From contig PWFE01000124.1 in assembly GCA_003554115.1 (NCBI GenBank), positions 1 to 16,186 on the forward strand: 16,186 nucleotides of DNA, in the 5' to 3' direction. The position numbers and the translations under genes were made by a program. Shown in pieces: positions 6,451 to 13,821 of this stretch. The notes beneath the pieces are model-generated. The model did not search any database and was not told the origin of the DNA. It worked only from the letters and a program-made list of their open reading frames with translations. Positions within the stretch are counted from its first letter, which is position 1; the number at the start of each line of letters is the position of its first letter. The DNA is from Haloferacaceae archaeon. GTDB taxonomy: Archaea > Halobacteriota > Halobacteria > Halobacteriales > Haloferacaceae.

Positions 6451-6996
6451 TCAACCCTCGACAGCGAGCAACAGTCCGAGATATGAGGTCCGGATCTGCT
6501 CGTCAGCCTCAAGTCCTACCTTCGAAAGCAGCCCGACTGCGCCCTCTCGGACGGCTTCGAGTTCGGATTCATCGGCTTCCTGTTCAATCTCGATGAACTC
6601 TCCGAGCCCAGCGACGCTGTCGAGTGTAATCGTATACCCCTCCAGCGCGTAGAACACCCGATCCTTTTCAACCGTGGCGGCTGGCTCGAAGCCCAGTCCA
6701 TCAAGGATGCCAGCAAGCGCGTCATCGTCTGCGACGACGGTTTCGTGTTCCTCGCGGGTTTTCGATTCGCGTTCGACCAGCGGCCCCTTATAGGTGAGCT
6801 TGGTGACGGCCGCACCGTCGGCTGGCTCCTCGCGTCGAATCCGAAGTGCTTCGTCGGTTTCGGCGAACACCCGATGCGGTGCGTTGTAGTAGGTATCGAC
6901 CTGTCGTCGGCTCTCAACGTAGTCTGCACCCAGTTCGTCGAGTCGCTCGCGGACCGTCGGGTGGTCGGCCCGAACTTTGAGTTCGACTTCGTACAT
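6451..6996 (-). CDS. CYTH-domain protein (class IV adenylate cyclase-like, triphosphate tunnel enzyme)
   Basis: A 181-residue soluble protein of the CYTH/triphosphate tunnel metalloenzyme superfamily, often annotated as class IV adenylate cyclase CyaB. The hallmark ExExK is at residues 3-7 (EVELK). Further family pieces are DTYYNAP (34-40), ALRIRR (50-55) with the basic residues that hold the triphosphate, K66 and K70 in TKLTYKGP, and the acidic strand LDSVAGLGEFIEIE (125-138). The domain spans the whole protein, and the length is usual for CyaB-like members. Members can act as adenylate cyclase, thiamine triphosphatase or inorganic triphosphatase; archaeal substrates are mostly undefined, so I do not assign one. 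It diverges from the FKBP gene and precedes SAM synthetase by 74 bp. A minus-strand TTTTT box near 7018-7022 suits a leaderless start. Confidence 0.88.
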   Translation of the reverse strand: MYEVELKVRADHPTVRERLDELGADYVESRRQVDTYYNAPHRVFAETDEALRIRREEPADGAAVTKLTYKGPLVERESKTREEHETVVADDDALAGILDGLGFEPAATVEKDRVFYALEGYTITLDSVAGLGEFIEIEQEADESELEAVREGAVGLLSKVGLEADEQIRTSYLGLLLAVEG

Positions 6997-7004
6997 ACTA
7001 GGCC

Positions 7005-7035
7005 GTGGCTCCCGATCAAAAAGAGTCTGTGGCTC
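7005..7035. promoter_or_regulatory. CYTH promoter: T-run flanked by two GTGGCTC direct repeats
   Basis: Minus-strand CTCTTTTTGATC (7014-7025) is the candidate TATA-like box of the CYTH gene, about 24 bp ahead of its ATG. Identical heptamers GTGGCTC lie at 7005-7011 and 7029-7035, one on each side of the box with a 24-bp period. The arrangement could bind a regulator; the repeat is short enough to be chance. Confidence 0.3.
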
Positions 7036-7053
7036 GGCCGCCGCGAACCGTGC

Positions 7054-7062
7054 TTCTTAAGG
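7054..7062 (+). promoter_or_regulatory. TATA-like box of the FKBP isomerase gene
   Basis: TTCTTAAGG is centred about 28 bp ahead of the ATG at 7086. This fits a leaderless transcript and argues against the in-frame ATG at 7005, which would lie upstream of the promoter. Confidence 0.5.
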
Positions 7063-7085
7063 GTGTCTCACCAGTTGGTCGGAGT

Positions 7086-8051
7086 ATGAGTGATGAACAG
7101 GCCGAGGCCGACAGTGCCGCGGCTGATGAGTCTGCTGCGGATGAATCGGCAACCGAAGACGAGGGGTTCACGCACGGTAACTTCGTCAAACTCGACTACA
7201 CCCTCCGAACGACTGATGCGGACGACGTTGTCGACACGACGATTCTCGACGTCGCCGAAGAGGCTGGCATCGACACCGACCAACACGAGTTCTCTCCACG
7301 GACGATCATCATCGGCGAAGGCCACGTTTTCGAGTCGGTCGACGACGCACTCGTCGGCAGCGAGGTTGGCGACGAGGGAGCAGTTATCGTCTCGCCCGAA
7401 GAGGCCTTCGGCGAGTACGACCCCGATCAGGTCCGAACGATCAGCGCCGACAAAATCGACGAGGACGACCGCTACCCCGGTGCAAACGTCCGCATCGACA
7501 ATCAGCAGGGCCACATCGAGACGATCATCGGCGGGCGCGCACGCGTCAACTTCAACCACCCGCTGGCCGGCGAGGAACTCGAATACGAGTACGAAGTCCT
7601 CGAGGAAGTCGACGACGATGAGGGCAAAGCCGAAGGCATTCTCGGCATGTACCTCCAGCACGCTCCGCCGCTTTGGATCGAGACCGACGAGGTCGAAGAG
7701 GAAGTCCCTGTCGACTCAGATGAGGACGACGAGGACAGCGAGCCTGAGTTCGAAACCCAGACAGTCGAGAAAGTGACGCTCTACATCGAATCGACTCCAC
7801 AGCTGACGATGAACCAGCAGTGGATGATGTCCAAAGGCCAGATTGCCCAAGAGATCATCTCGAAAACGGGTGTCGACCGACTCGTCGTCCAGGAGATCCT
7901 CGACGGTGCTGGCGGCGGCATGTTCGGCGGCATGGGCGGACTCGGTGGCCTCGGCGGCGGCGATGTCGAAGAAGCACTTGAGGATGTCGACCTCGACGAC
8001 GTCGAGATCGACGCCGACGAACTCGCCGAAGAGATCGAAGACGAAGCTTAA
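7086..8051 (+). CDS. Long SlyD-like FKBP-type peptidyl-prolyl cis-trans isomerase
   Basis: A cytoplasmic prolyl isomerase and probable chaperone of 321 residues. An acidic Ala/Glu/Asp-rich N-terminus (1-27, with ADESA repeated) leads to the FKBP domain from about residue 30 (FVKLDYTLRT), with IIGEGHVFESVDDALVG at 75-91 and EEAFGEYDP at 105-113. The insert-in-flap chaperone domain follows (about 114-155), and the fold returns with GRARVNFNHPLAGEELEYEYEV (about 150-171), as in SlyD and archaeal FKBP26-type proteins. Beyond about 175 comes a C-terminal region with a very acidic linker (201-222), a helix-rich part containing MNQQWMMSKGQ, a Gly/Met-rich run (274-292) and an acidic tail. The start at 7086 is set by the TATA-like box and by family alignment; the upstream extension is not FKBP-like. 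It diverges from the CYTH gene across 89 bp. Confidence 0.93.
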   Translation: MSDEQAEADSAAADESAADESATEDEGFTHGNFVKLDYTLRTTDADDVVDTTILDVAEEAGIDTDQHEFSPRTIIIGEGHVFESVDDALVGSEVGDEGAVIVSPEEAFGEYDPDQVRTISADKIDEDDRYPGANVRIDNQQGHIETIIGGRARVNFNHPLAGEELEYEYEVLEEVDDDEGKAEGILGMYLQHAPPLWIETDEVEEEVPVDSDEDDEDSEPEFETQTVEKVTLYIESTPQLTMNQQWMMSKGQIAQEIISKTGVDRLVVQEILDGAGGGMFGGMGGLGGLGGGDVEEALEDVDLDDVEIDADELAEEIEDEA

Positions 8052-8069
8052 GGCGACGACTACCGACAG

Positions 8070-8083
8070 CCATTTTTATATTT
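8070..8083 (+). promoter_or_regulatory. TATA-like box of the small membrane protein gene
   Basis: CATTTTTATATTTC, centred near 8077, is 28 bp ahead of the ATG at 8105, predicting a leaderless mRNA. Its T-run at 8073-8077, 22 bp after the FKBP stop codon, may also help terminate the FKBP transcript. Confidence 0.6.
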
Positions 8084-8104
8084 CAACGCTGGTGAGAGAG
8101 GCCA

Positions 8105-8356
8105 ATGGATCTCGACGATGCGCAGACTGATCTGACTGTCGCGGCAGCGGTTGCCGGCTGTACGGTCGCCGTCACGCTGATTCTCGAATACGTCTTGGCT
8201 GTCGAGGCCTCGGTGCTTCTTCGGCTATCGCCGCTTGTCGTCTACGTCGTCTACCAGTTCGGCCACGAACGACTTCCTGTGCGTTTCGATCAGCCGTTGC
8301 TGTGGGTCGTGCTAACTGCAGTTGTCGGGATCACAGTCATCCTCATCGCTGTCTGA
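8105..8356 (+). CDS. Small membrane protein of unknown function, about three helices
   Basis: An 83-residue hydrophobic protein. Helices are likely at about 9-33, 36-53 and 63-83, with a short acidic N-terminus (MDLDDAQTD) and few charged loop residues; the chain ends inside the last helix. I do not recognise the family. The strong TATA-like box at a leaderless distance and the haloarchaeal codon pattern support a real gene despite the size. It is 90 bp ahead of the larger membrane protein gene on the same strand, but that gene has its own promoter, so a joint function is only possible. The antisense frame is not protein-like. Confidence 0.75.
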   Translation: MDLDDAQTDLTVAAAVAGCTVAVTLILEYVLAVEASVLLRLSPLVVYVVYQFGHERLPVRFDQPLLWVVLTAVVGITVILIAV

Positions 8357-8410
8357 GTTCTCCGGTGTCGACGACGCGGCACTGACCGAGAACCAACACA
8401 AAAGTATTGC

Positions 8411-8438
8411 CCATATACTTATCAGTGACACATCTGAT
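8411..8438 (+). promoter_or_regulatory. Promoter of the DUF6159-like gene with inverted repeat at the start region
   Basis: CCATATACTTATC (8411-8423) is a TATA-like box about 29-31 bp ahead of the ATG at 8447. Between box and start codon, ATCAG (8421-8425) and CTGAT (8434-8438) form a 5-bp inverted repeat with an 8-base spacer, a position where a bound repressor would block transcription. The box is the firmer part. Confidence 0.45.
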
Positions 8439-8446
8439 GTTGGGCT

Positions 8447-9316
8447 ATGCGCGTCCTCCAGCGATTCAAAACCGGGCTGATACTCACCCGTGATAGTCTG
8501 GCAGTGCTCCGGAACCACCCTGACCTTGTGCTGTTTCCACTGATCAGTGGACTCGCTACGCTGCTGTTCGGGGTAGTACTGTATCTCACAGTTTTCGTCG
8601 GTGGAGTGCTCGGCGGGGGCCTTGAGTATGTCGCGCTGTTCGGCCTGTATTTCGTGACAACGTTTGTTGCCTCGTTTTTCACCGCCGCGCTGGTTTCGTC
8701 GGTTGAGGATGCCTTTCACAACCGGAACCCCACGCTCCGTGGCGGCATCGCTGCCGCTTGGAACAAAAAGACCGAGCTGGCCGTCTGGTCGGTGATCTCG
8801 GCAGTCGTCGGTGTCCTGTTGCGCTCGCTGGAGCGCTCGGATTCCGCGCTCTCGCGGATTATCGCCGGCTTCTTCGCGCTCGGCTGGACAATCACGACGT
8901 TCTTTGTCATCCCCGTGATCGTTTTCGAAGATGTCTCAGTCAGCGAGATGTTTTCGAAAAGTGCCGGAACCTTCCGGGAGACGTGGGGCGAGACGTTTTC
9001 GTCGACGCTCGGGATCGGGCTGATTCAGTTCGCACTCTGGGTTGTCGGCATGGCGCTGGTCGTCGCTGTCGGCGGGTTGTTGTTTATGATCCTGCCGGCG
9101 GTCGGCACCAGCACCGTTATTCTCGGAGGGGTTGGACTCACAATCTGTGTGTATCTCATCGGCCAAACCGTCCAAGGAATCGCGAAAACGGCACTGTACG
9201 TGTATGCTGCCGAGGGACTGATTCCCTCGGAGTTCGATAACTTCGATTTCGAAACGATGGGCGGCAGAACCCATTCGGCGAACCGTGACTCGCCGCCGGT
9301 GACCGCACCCAAATAA
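8447..9316 (+). CDS. Multi-pass membrane protein (DUF6159-like)
   Basis: A 289-residue integral membrane protein with about six helices (roughly 28-52, 60-84, 110-127, 138-160, 184-215 and 216-240). The N-terminal part, a short amphipathic region followed by LAVLRNHPDLVLFPLISG at 18-35, is the pattern I associate with DUF6159, a prokaryotic membrane family of unknown role; I hold this assignment at moderate confidence. The loop near 88-110 contains HNRNPTLRGGIAAAWNKK, and the helix around 160-182 has EDVSVSEMFSKSAGTFRETW, both conserved-looking. The C-terminus after 258 is hydrophilic and probably cytoplasmic. No catalytic motif is evident. The gene converges on the DUF47 gene with a 38-bp gap. 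Confidence 0.85.
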   Translation: MRVLQRFKTGLILTRDSLAVLRNHPDLVLFPLISGLATLLFGVVLYLTVFVGGVLGGGLEYVALFGLYFVTTFVASFFTAALVSSVEDAFHNRNPTLRGGIAAAWNKKTELAVWSVISAVVGVLLRSLERSDSALSRIIAGFFALGWTITTFFVIPVIVFEDVSVSEMFSKSAGTFRETWGETFSSTLGIGLIQFALWVVGMALVVAVGGLLFMILPAVGTSTVILGGVGLTICVYLIGQTVQGIAKTALYVYAAEGLIPSEFDNFDFETMGGRTHSANRDSPPVTAPK

Positions 9317-9320
9317 CTGC

Positions 9321-9337
9321 AGTAGTCGACGCCTACT
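9321..9337. terminator. Hairpin between convergent membrane-protein and DUF47 genes
   Basis: AGTAG (9321-9325) pairs with CTACT (9333-9337) around a 7-base loop in the 38-bp convergent gap. The same AGTAG/CTACT stem occurs in the other convergent gap at 2129-2154. There is no T-tract, so this is a weak terminator call from position. Confidence 0.25.
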
Positions 9338-9354
9338 CCGCGGTTTGCAACTGG

Positions 9355-10062
9355 CTACTGGTCGGGCTTCGGCTCAGTCGTAATTCCTGGTTCGTTGCTA
9401 GCAATGATGATGACTTGATCGGTGATGTCTTCCATCGTATTGGCGAGTTCGTCGAACAGGATCGCAAACTCTCGGTACAGCAACGGGTGGTCGATCTCAT
9501 CGTCGGCAAACGCTGTCGAAATCACCTCGTTGCGGATCTCATCACACGCAGACTCCATTGCACGGACGGTTTCGATATCCTCGGTGAGATCGGTCGACTC
9601 GTCTGTGCGGCTCATGGCGTGGACGAAGTCGACGACGACCGACTCAAGGGCATCCAGTCCGTTTTCGATCTCATAGCCCATCTCGTGGAGCCCCTCATAA
9701 CAGGCGTTGTCGTGGGGCGGCCGCATCATCAACAGTTCTTGGGCGATGCGTTCGGTATGGTTGGCGATTACGTCTAAGGTGCCGTAGAAACTGATCAGCT
9801 CTGAGGCGTTGAAATGCACACGACTGTTGAGCAGGCCGATTTCGTCGGGGCCCGCGTTAGTGATCGTCCCGTTGATCTCTCGGTTGAGCCGATCACACTC
9901 GCTTTCGATCTCCGCAATCTCCTCAAACGTCGACTCGTAGTCGCCGTCGGTGGCATACTCGTCGAGAATCTCGGGGAGTAGCGCGACACAGTCTGTCAAA
10001 CGGTTCAGATACGTCTCGGTTTGGGCGTCGAGTTCGTCGCCAAACGTCGGTCCTGCAGCCAT
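9355..10062 (-). CDS. DUF47 / PhoU-like family protein
   Basis: A 235-residue acidic all-helical soluble protein. Long heptad-like helices with conserved-looking E/D clusters, such as FEEIAEIESECDRLNREI (about 46-63), FNASELISFYGTLDVIANH (about 84-102) and a late EFAILFDELANTMEDITDQV, match the DUF47 (PhoU-related, TIGR00153-type) family, whose bundles bind metal clusters through E/D-x-x-x-D motifs. In many genomes these genes lie beside a Pit-type phosphate transporter and are thought to modulate it. Here no transporter is adjacent, so the partner, if any, is elsewhere. Start ATG 10060-10062; a minus-strand ATATTAACTT box at 10091-10100 is its likely promoter, giving a leader of a few bases. 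It lies 62 bp downstream of top6A on the same strand, so read-through is possible. Confidence 0.88.
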   Translation of the reverse strand: MAAGPTFGDELDAQTETYLNRLTDCVALLPEILDEYATDGDYESTFEEIAEIESECDRLNREINGTITNAGPDEIGLLNSRVHFNASELISFYGTLDVIANHTERIAQELLMMRPPHDNACYEGLHEMGYEIENGLDALESVVVDFVHAMSRTDESTDLTEDIETVRAMESACDEIRNEVISTAFADDEIDHPLLYREFAILFDELANTMEDITDQVIIIASNEPGITTEPKPDQ

Positions 10063-10090
10063 AGTTGGTAGGTGGACCGACGAGCGTCCG

Positions 10091-10100
10091 AAGTTAATAT
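10091..10100 (-). promoter_or_regulatory. TATA-like box of the DUF47 gene
   Basis: Minus-strand ATATTAACTT, centred 33-34 bp ahead of the ATG at 10062, predicts a start near 10069 and a leader of about 6 bases. It lies in the 62-bp gap after top6A and argues that the DUF47 gene can be transcribed independently. Confidence 0.5.
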
Positions 10101-10124
10101 GTGTCGGAGCCTGTATGACAGCGG

Positions 10125-11219
10125 TCAGATTACGTCCATCGCATCAAGCCGTTCAGGTAGATACGTCTCGGTGACGAAATCAAGCCCACGAGCAGCAAGC
10201 GCCTGCTGTTCGGCCTTCTTACCGATTTCGAGCTGGAGTTCGATCTGTTCGGTCCAGTACTCCGTCTGGTAGCGCGGATCGGTCAACTCGGATTCGAGGG
10301 CGTTGATATCCGAATCCGCCAGCGGATCGGTCGGTAGATCGTACTCGACGATGTCGCTGGGCTGGATTCCGATGTATTCTGCTTCAGGTGTTGCCAGATA
10401 CTCCGAAAGATGGGCGGATTTAATCGACCCGTAGGCGACCGAACCATAGATCCGGTAGGACCACGGATCGCCGTCACAAAAGACCGTGACGGGCAAATCG
10501 AGTTCATCATGGAGTCGTTTGATGATCCGCCGGGTTGCGCGAGCCGGCTGGCCCTTCAGGTGGACCACCAGGCAGTTGTACTGCTCGTCGAACCCGTTTT
10601 CAATGAGTCGATCACGCATCCCGCCGGTCTCGACACAGAGGACGAAATCGATGTCAGCGTCGAGAAATTCGATGGTGTCGGGATTGTTCGGGATCTGATA
10701 GCCACCTTCGCCCACGTCCTTTTGACAGTGGATTTCACGCTCGCCGCGGCGGGTCTGTTCGCGGAGCAGGAGTGGGCCCATCAGTGTCGCACCCGACTCC
10801 TCGGGTCGCATGTGGAAATCCTCACGGGTGACATGCGAGACGATCTCCAAATCTTCGATCAACTGGTTGGACTCGTCTTGGTCCGAGAAGTGGGCCTCCT
10901 TGTTGTCCCACGATTCCGAAAGGTAGTACAACTCACGCAGCGTCGACGAGCGATCCTCATCGAGTTGGTTGGCCAGAAACTCGATAGTATAGACCGCCTT
11001 GAGGAGCTTCCGCGCTCCACGGACGGAGTTGGCCGACCGCGAGGAGGTGCGATCACCGTACACCCACACTCCCGAATCTTTGTCGTACTCGATGTTGCTT
11101 TTCGTTCGGGTCGGCAGCGTCATCTCGGGGATCTGGCCGCCGGCAAACTGGTCGTAAAACTCCGCCGCAAGGTCGATGAGCTGTTCTCTGGCTCGTTGTT
11201 CGTCGGTTTGTGTGCTCAT
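10125..11219 (-). CDS. top6A: DNA topoisomerase VI subunit A
   Basis: The catalytic subunit of the type IIB topoisomerase; it cuts both strands, leaving 2-nt 5' overhangs covalently bound to tyrosine, and is homologous to Spo11. In the 364-residue protein the winged-helix (5Y-CAP) domain carries RELYYLSES at 95-103 with Y99 as the likely catalytic tyrosine, by alignment with the Spo11 R-D-x-x-Y motif. The Toprim domain has E197 (LCVETGG) and the acidic pair D249/D251 (FCDGDPWS), the Mg2+ ligands. FEKNKH-type ATPase residues are absent, as expected; they are in subunit B. Start ATG 11217-11219 is 4 bases after the top6B stop codon, so the two are translated from one mRNA in the order B then A. 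Length is normal for archaea. Confidence 0.97.
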   Translation of the reverse strand: MSTQTDEQRAREQLIDLAAEFYDQFAGGQIPEMTLPTRTKSNIEYDKDSGVWVYGDRTSSRSANSVRGARKLLKAVYTIEFLANQLDEDRSSTLRELYYLSESWDNKEAHFSDQDESNQLIEDLEIVSHVTREDFHMRPEESGATLMGPLLLREQTRRGEREIHCQKDVGEGGYQIPNNPDTIEFLDADIDFVLCVETGGMRDRLIENGFDEQYNCLVVHLKGQPARATRRIIKRLHDELDLPVTVFCDGDPWSYRIYGSVAYGSIKSAHLSEYLATPEAEYIGIQPSDIVEYDLPTDPLADSDINALESELTDPRYQTEYWTEQIELQLEIGKKAEQQALAARGLDFVTETYLPERLDAMDVI

Positions 11220-11223
11220 TGGA

Positions 11224-13644
11224 TTAGGCGTTCAGGGTTAGTTTCTCGTCTTCGATTCCGTCGACGGTGATATCGAAGTCAGCTCCATCCTCGATTGAAT
11301 AGCTGAGTTCGGCTTCCTCACCGGCCGAAACGGCTGGCGACCACTGGATGTACCACTCGCCGTCGAGATCAACCACACTCGCATCACCGTTGAGATCCTG
11401 TGGCTCGATGCTGACGATTTCGGTGATCTCCGGTGTCTCGCTGCGATCTGAGTAGTTTTCGACGGTCAGCGTGACGGTTCCGTTTTTGATCTCGCGGTCG
11501 ATACAGAGGTTGTTCATAATCCGACCCATCGCCCCCTCGATGTTGGGCCGCTCTCGACCGGTTACCTCGGCGACCTTGTCGGCCATTTCGGGGAGAATCC
11601 GACTCAGGACGTCCTGTTTTTCCTGTCGCTTCTGCAGTGAGCGCCGTTTGTTGAGGTAAGATTTGAGTTCGCGGGCAGCCTCACGGATCGCCAACTCGAT
11701 TTCGTCTTCGATGGCCGGAATGTTGGCGAGCGCGTCCTTCGATTCGCTCGTGAAGGGGACGTTCGTTGAGGCGACGTGGACCATGAGGACCGCAGGACCG
11801 TTCGGAATCCCGCTGCCGCCGGGTTGGTCAAGTCGGTAGTTTCGCCAGCCGATTGACTTGACGACATCGGTGATCGCACACGCGCCCTGCTGGTAGACCA
11901 GCGGGACACGGTTGGCAAACCGCAAGAGGTCGACGCTGCCTTCGGCTTTCAGTTCGCCGCCATACGCAATTCCGGCCTCGACGATGAACGGGTCGCCGCC
12001 GTGGACATCCGCATCGCGTGTGGCTGCAGCATAAAAGTCGGCCTCATACTCCTTTCGGAGCCCGGCCTCAACGAGTTCGGCGGTGATCGGCGACAGACAA
12101 TCGGTAGGTGGGGCGAGAATGTTCGTCTCGCGCATTGCCTCCAGCAACTCACTGGCAGTATCGCGGCTGTCGGCGATTTCGCGGACCTTCGGTGGGTCGT
12201 CCGGAACGGTTCGGGCGGTCTTCCAGAGGGCGTCGACGATGTTTTTTCGCGCCGTCTCGCCGATAGTCACGTCGTCGTACTCGACGGTTGCATCCGCGGC
12301 GTCATCGACCAACGTCTGGAGTTGCTTGTGCGTGATTCGGAACGTCGAGCCGTCCAGATTGGCAACCCGGCGTGCAATCCGTTCGGCCAGTGCCTGGACG
12401 GTCGCGTCGTCCTTTCGGGTGCTGGTAGCCTCGTCGACCAGCGCGTAGATTGCGGGTGTGAGCCGGTCGATCTCATCTTCTTCGTCGAGTTCGAAGGCGG
12501 TGAGATCAGCCCAGACGGCTTCGACTGTGTTTTGTCTGACGGTCGAGCCAAAGGTGCGGCCCGTCTCATCCTCAACACTGTCAGCGATGTTGTCGACGAT
12601 CTCGACCAGCTCGGAGTGGGCGGTTCGTTCGCGGCTCGTCAGCACGGAATCAATCTCGCCGGCGAACGATTCGGTTGCGTCAGCACCTTTGTTCGAAACC
12701 GCCGCGGTGACAGCCGCCGAGAGGTCGACGTTGAGTGTGGGTGTCGGCCAGGAGAGTTCGCGACCGTAGTGGCGGTCTCGGAAGTTGTCGATGACCTTGC
12801 TGGCGGTCTTTTTGCCGACGCGGGTGAATTCCTCTTGGAGAAAGCCCGAAATCGAGTAGGATTCAGTCGCTGCCAGCATCTTCAATAGTGTACCGAGTTC
12901 GACTCCGTGGGGGTGTGGGCGGATCTCACTGGTTTCGGCAGGCAGTTGGTCGGTTCCGCGTTCGAACTTCAGGGGTGCGTCTAGGCCCGGTTCGCGGAGT
13001 TCGATGCGGGCATGCGGGTTGACGACCGCAGTGTGTTTGATGTAGTCGTGAAGCTGCTGGCGTGCCCGCATGTTTGCCTCCATCTCCAATTCGATTCGCG
13101 TGCCGTGGGTCCGGTCCCATGTGGTTGATTTCGAGTCACGAATTTCGGGCTCGTTCGTATCAGTATCAATAATCAGCTCGAAGTACTCCGCCTTGTCTGC
13201 TTCTTGGGTTCGGCTCGTGATTTTGGCAGGCTTCCCACTGGTGAGTTGCGAATAGAGCACGGCCGCCGAGATGCCGATCCCCTGTTGACCACGGCTCTGT
13301 TCGCGGGCGTGAAACCGCGAGCCATACAGCAGTTTCCCGAACACTTTCGGGAGCTGTTCTTTGGTGATACCGGGGCCGTTGTCTTCGATAATCAGTCGGT
13401 AGTAGTCGCCGACTTCTGCGATCTCGACGTAGATGTCGGGCCGAAAACCGGCTTCTTCGGTCGCATCGAGAGCGTTGTCGACGGCCTCTTTGACCGCCGT
13501 CACCAACCCACGTGCGCCCGAATCGAAGCCGAGCATATGCTTGTTTTTCTCGAAGAACTCGGCGATAGAGATCTCGCGTTGGCCTTTGGCCAACTCTTCG
13601 GCAATCCCCTCGTCAGCACCGAGTTCTGCCTGGAATGACGTCAT
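11224..13644 (-). CDS. top6B: DNA topoisomerase VI subunit B, long haloarchaeal form
   Basis: The ATP-binding subunit that dimerises on ATP and drives strand passage with Top6A. The 806-residue protein starts MTSFQAELG. The Bergerat ATPase fold has the N box EAVDNALDA with N57, G1 box EDNGPGI (87-93) and G2 box [10 protein letters not shown] (119-128). An H2TH domain begins near 250 ([20 protein letters not shown] at 266-285) and resumes near 500 before [13 protein letters not shown] (508-520). The transducer domain contains FTSESKDAL, where K636 is the likely ATP-sensing lysine, and a C-terminal extension follows after about 720. Between roughly 290 and 500 is a long acidic region not found in shorter archaeal Top6B (about 530-620 residues), with an internal repeat described separately. 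The in-frame ATG at 13752 is rejected because it lies upstream of the TATA-like box. First gene of the top6BA operon. Confidence 0.97.
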   Translation of the reverse strand: MTSFQAELGADEGIAEELAKGQREISIAEFFEKNKHMLGFDSGARGLVTAVKEAVDNALDATEEAGFRPDIYVEIAEVGDYYRLIIEDNGPGITKEQLPKVFGKLLYGSRFHAREQSRGQQGIGISAAVLYSQLTSGKPAKITSRTQEADKAEYFELIIDTDTNEPEIRDSKSTTWDRTHGTRIELEMEANMRARQQLHDYIKHTAVVNPHARIELREPGLDAPLKFERGTDQLPAETSEIRPHPHGVELGTLLKMLAATESYSISGFLQEEFTRVGKKTASKVIDNFRDRHYGRELSWPTPTLNVDLSAAVTAAVSNKGADATESFAGEIDSVLTSRERTAHSELVEIVDNIADSVEDETGRTFGSTVRQNTVEAVWADLTAFELDEEDEIDRLTPAIYALVDEATSTRKDDATVQALAERIARRVANLDGSTFRITHKQLQTLVDDAADATVEYDDVTIGETARKNIVDALWKTARTVPDDPPKVREIADSRDTASELLEAMRETNILAPPTDCLSPITAELVEAGLRKEYEADFYAAATRDADVHGGDPFIVEAGIAYGGELKAEGSVDLLRFANRVPLVYQQGACAITDVVKSIGWRNYRLDQPGGSGIPNGPAVLMVHVASTNVPFTSESKDALANIPAIEDEIELAIREAARELKSYLNKRRSLQKRQEKQDVLSRILPEMADKVAEVTGRERPNIEGAMGRIMNNLCIDREIKNGTVTLTVENYSDRSETPEITEIVSIEPQDLNGDASVVDLDGEWYIQWSPAVSAGEEAELSYSIEDGADFDITVDGIEDEKLTLNA
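12208..12312 (-). repeat. Internal protein duplication in Top6B, copy B (residues 445-479)
   Basis: Residues 445-479 align without gaps to residues 349-383 with 12 of 35 identical (V, D, A, D, T, G, T, R, N, V, A, W at fixed +96 offset). Counted by hand. Confidence 0.55.
12496..12600 (-). repeat. Internal protein duplication in Top6B, copy A (residues 349-383)
   Basis: Partner of the copy at 12208-12312. Similarity extends upstream to about residue 337 (S337/S433, R340/R436, H343/H439, L346/L442), giving 16 identities in 47 ungapped positions. The repeat is at protein level; the DNA is too diverged for a direct repeat. Confidence 0.55.
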
Positions 13645-13670
13645 TCTATACAGAATGGAATCTCTGCGGG

Positions 13671-13680
13671 CATTAAAACC
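13671..13680 (-). promoter_or_regulatory. TATA-like box of the top6BA operon
   Basis: Minus-strand GGTTTTAATG, with TTTTAAT centred 31 bp ahead of the Top6B ATG at 13644, predicts a leader of about 4 bases. Its sequence GGTTTTAATGCC resembles the opposing gyrB box (GGCTTTATGCC). Confidence 0.55.
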
Positions 13681-13730
13681 TGTTCGGGACGGCAACCCAA
13701 ACACCCCGAGCCGGCCGTGACTGGAACTGC

Positions 13731-13751
13731 TGTGTGATTCCGTAACACACA
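13731..13751. repeat. Inverted repeat TGTGTG-N9-CACACA between top6B and gyrB
   Basis: TGTGTG (13731-13736) and CACACA (13746-13751) are perfect complements with a 9-base spacer. The centre (13741) lies almost midway between the two opposing TATA-like boxes (13675 and 13797). A dimeric regulator site shared by both operons is possible. Confidence 0.4.
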
Positions 13752-13777
13752 ATACAAACCAATTTACAGTTGTTACG
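13741..13777. repeat. Inverted repeat CGTAACA-N23-TGTTACG between top6B and gyrB
   Basis: CGTAACA (13741-13747) and TGTTACG (13771-13777) are perfect 7-base complements flanking a 23-bp AT-rich core. Arm centres are 30 bp apart, about three helical turns, so both face the same side of the DNA. It overlaps the TGTGTG/CACACA repeat. Confidence 0.4.
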
Positions 13778-13789
13778 CCCGCGCGTGCG

Positions 13790-13801
13790 AGGGCTTTATG
13801 C
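13790..13801 (+). promoter_or_regulatory. TATA-like box of the gyrBA operon
   Basis: AGGGCTTTATGC, with TTTAT at 13795-13799, lies about 34 bp ahead of the gyrB ATG at 13831, predicting a leader of about 7-8 bases. A purine-rich stretch just upstream could serve as the TFB recognition element. Confidence 0.5.
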
Positions 13802-13821
13802 CGGCCGAACGACTACACTGA

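Noticed and set aside
7005..7085. N-terminal extension of the FKBP protein to an ATG at 7005
   Set aside because: It would start upstream of the TATA-like box at 7054-7062 and is basic, unlike the acidic protein that follows.
10410..11270. Open frame on the plus strand opposite top6A (286 codons)
   Set aside because: Antisense of top6A with no domain, no TATA-like box and composition typical of a mirror frame.
12001..12888. Long open frame on the plus strand opposite top6B (295 codons)
   Set aside because: Same explanation: antisense shadow of the Top6B coding frame, with no promoter and no family resemblance.
13645..13752. N-terminal extension of Top6B to an ATG at 13752
   Set aside because: It runs through the promoter region, is Ser/Arg-rich, and is absent from the Top6B family pattern.
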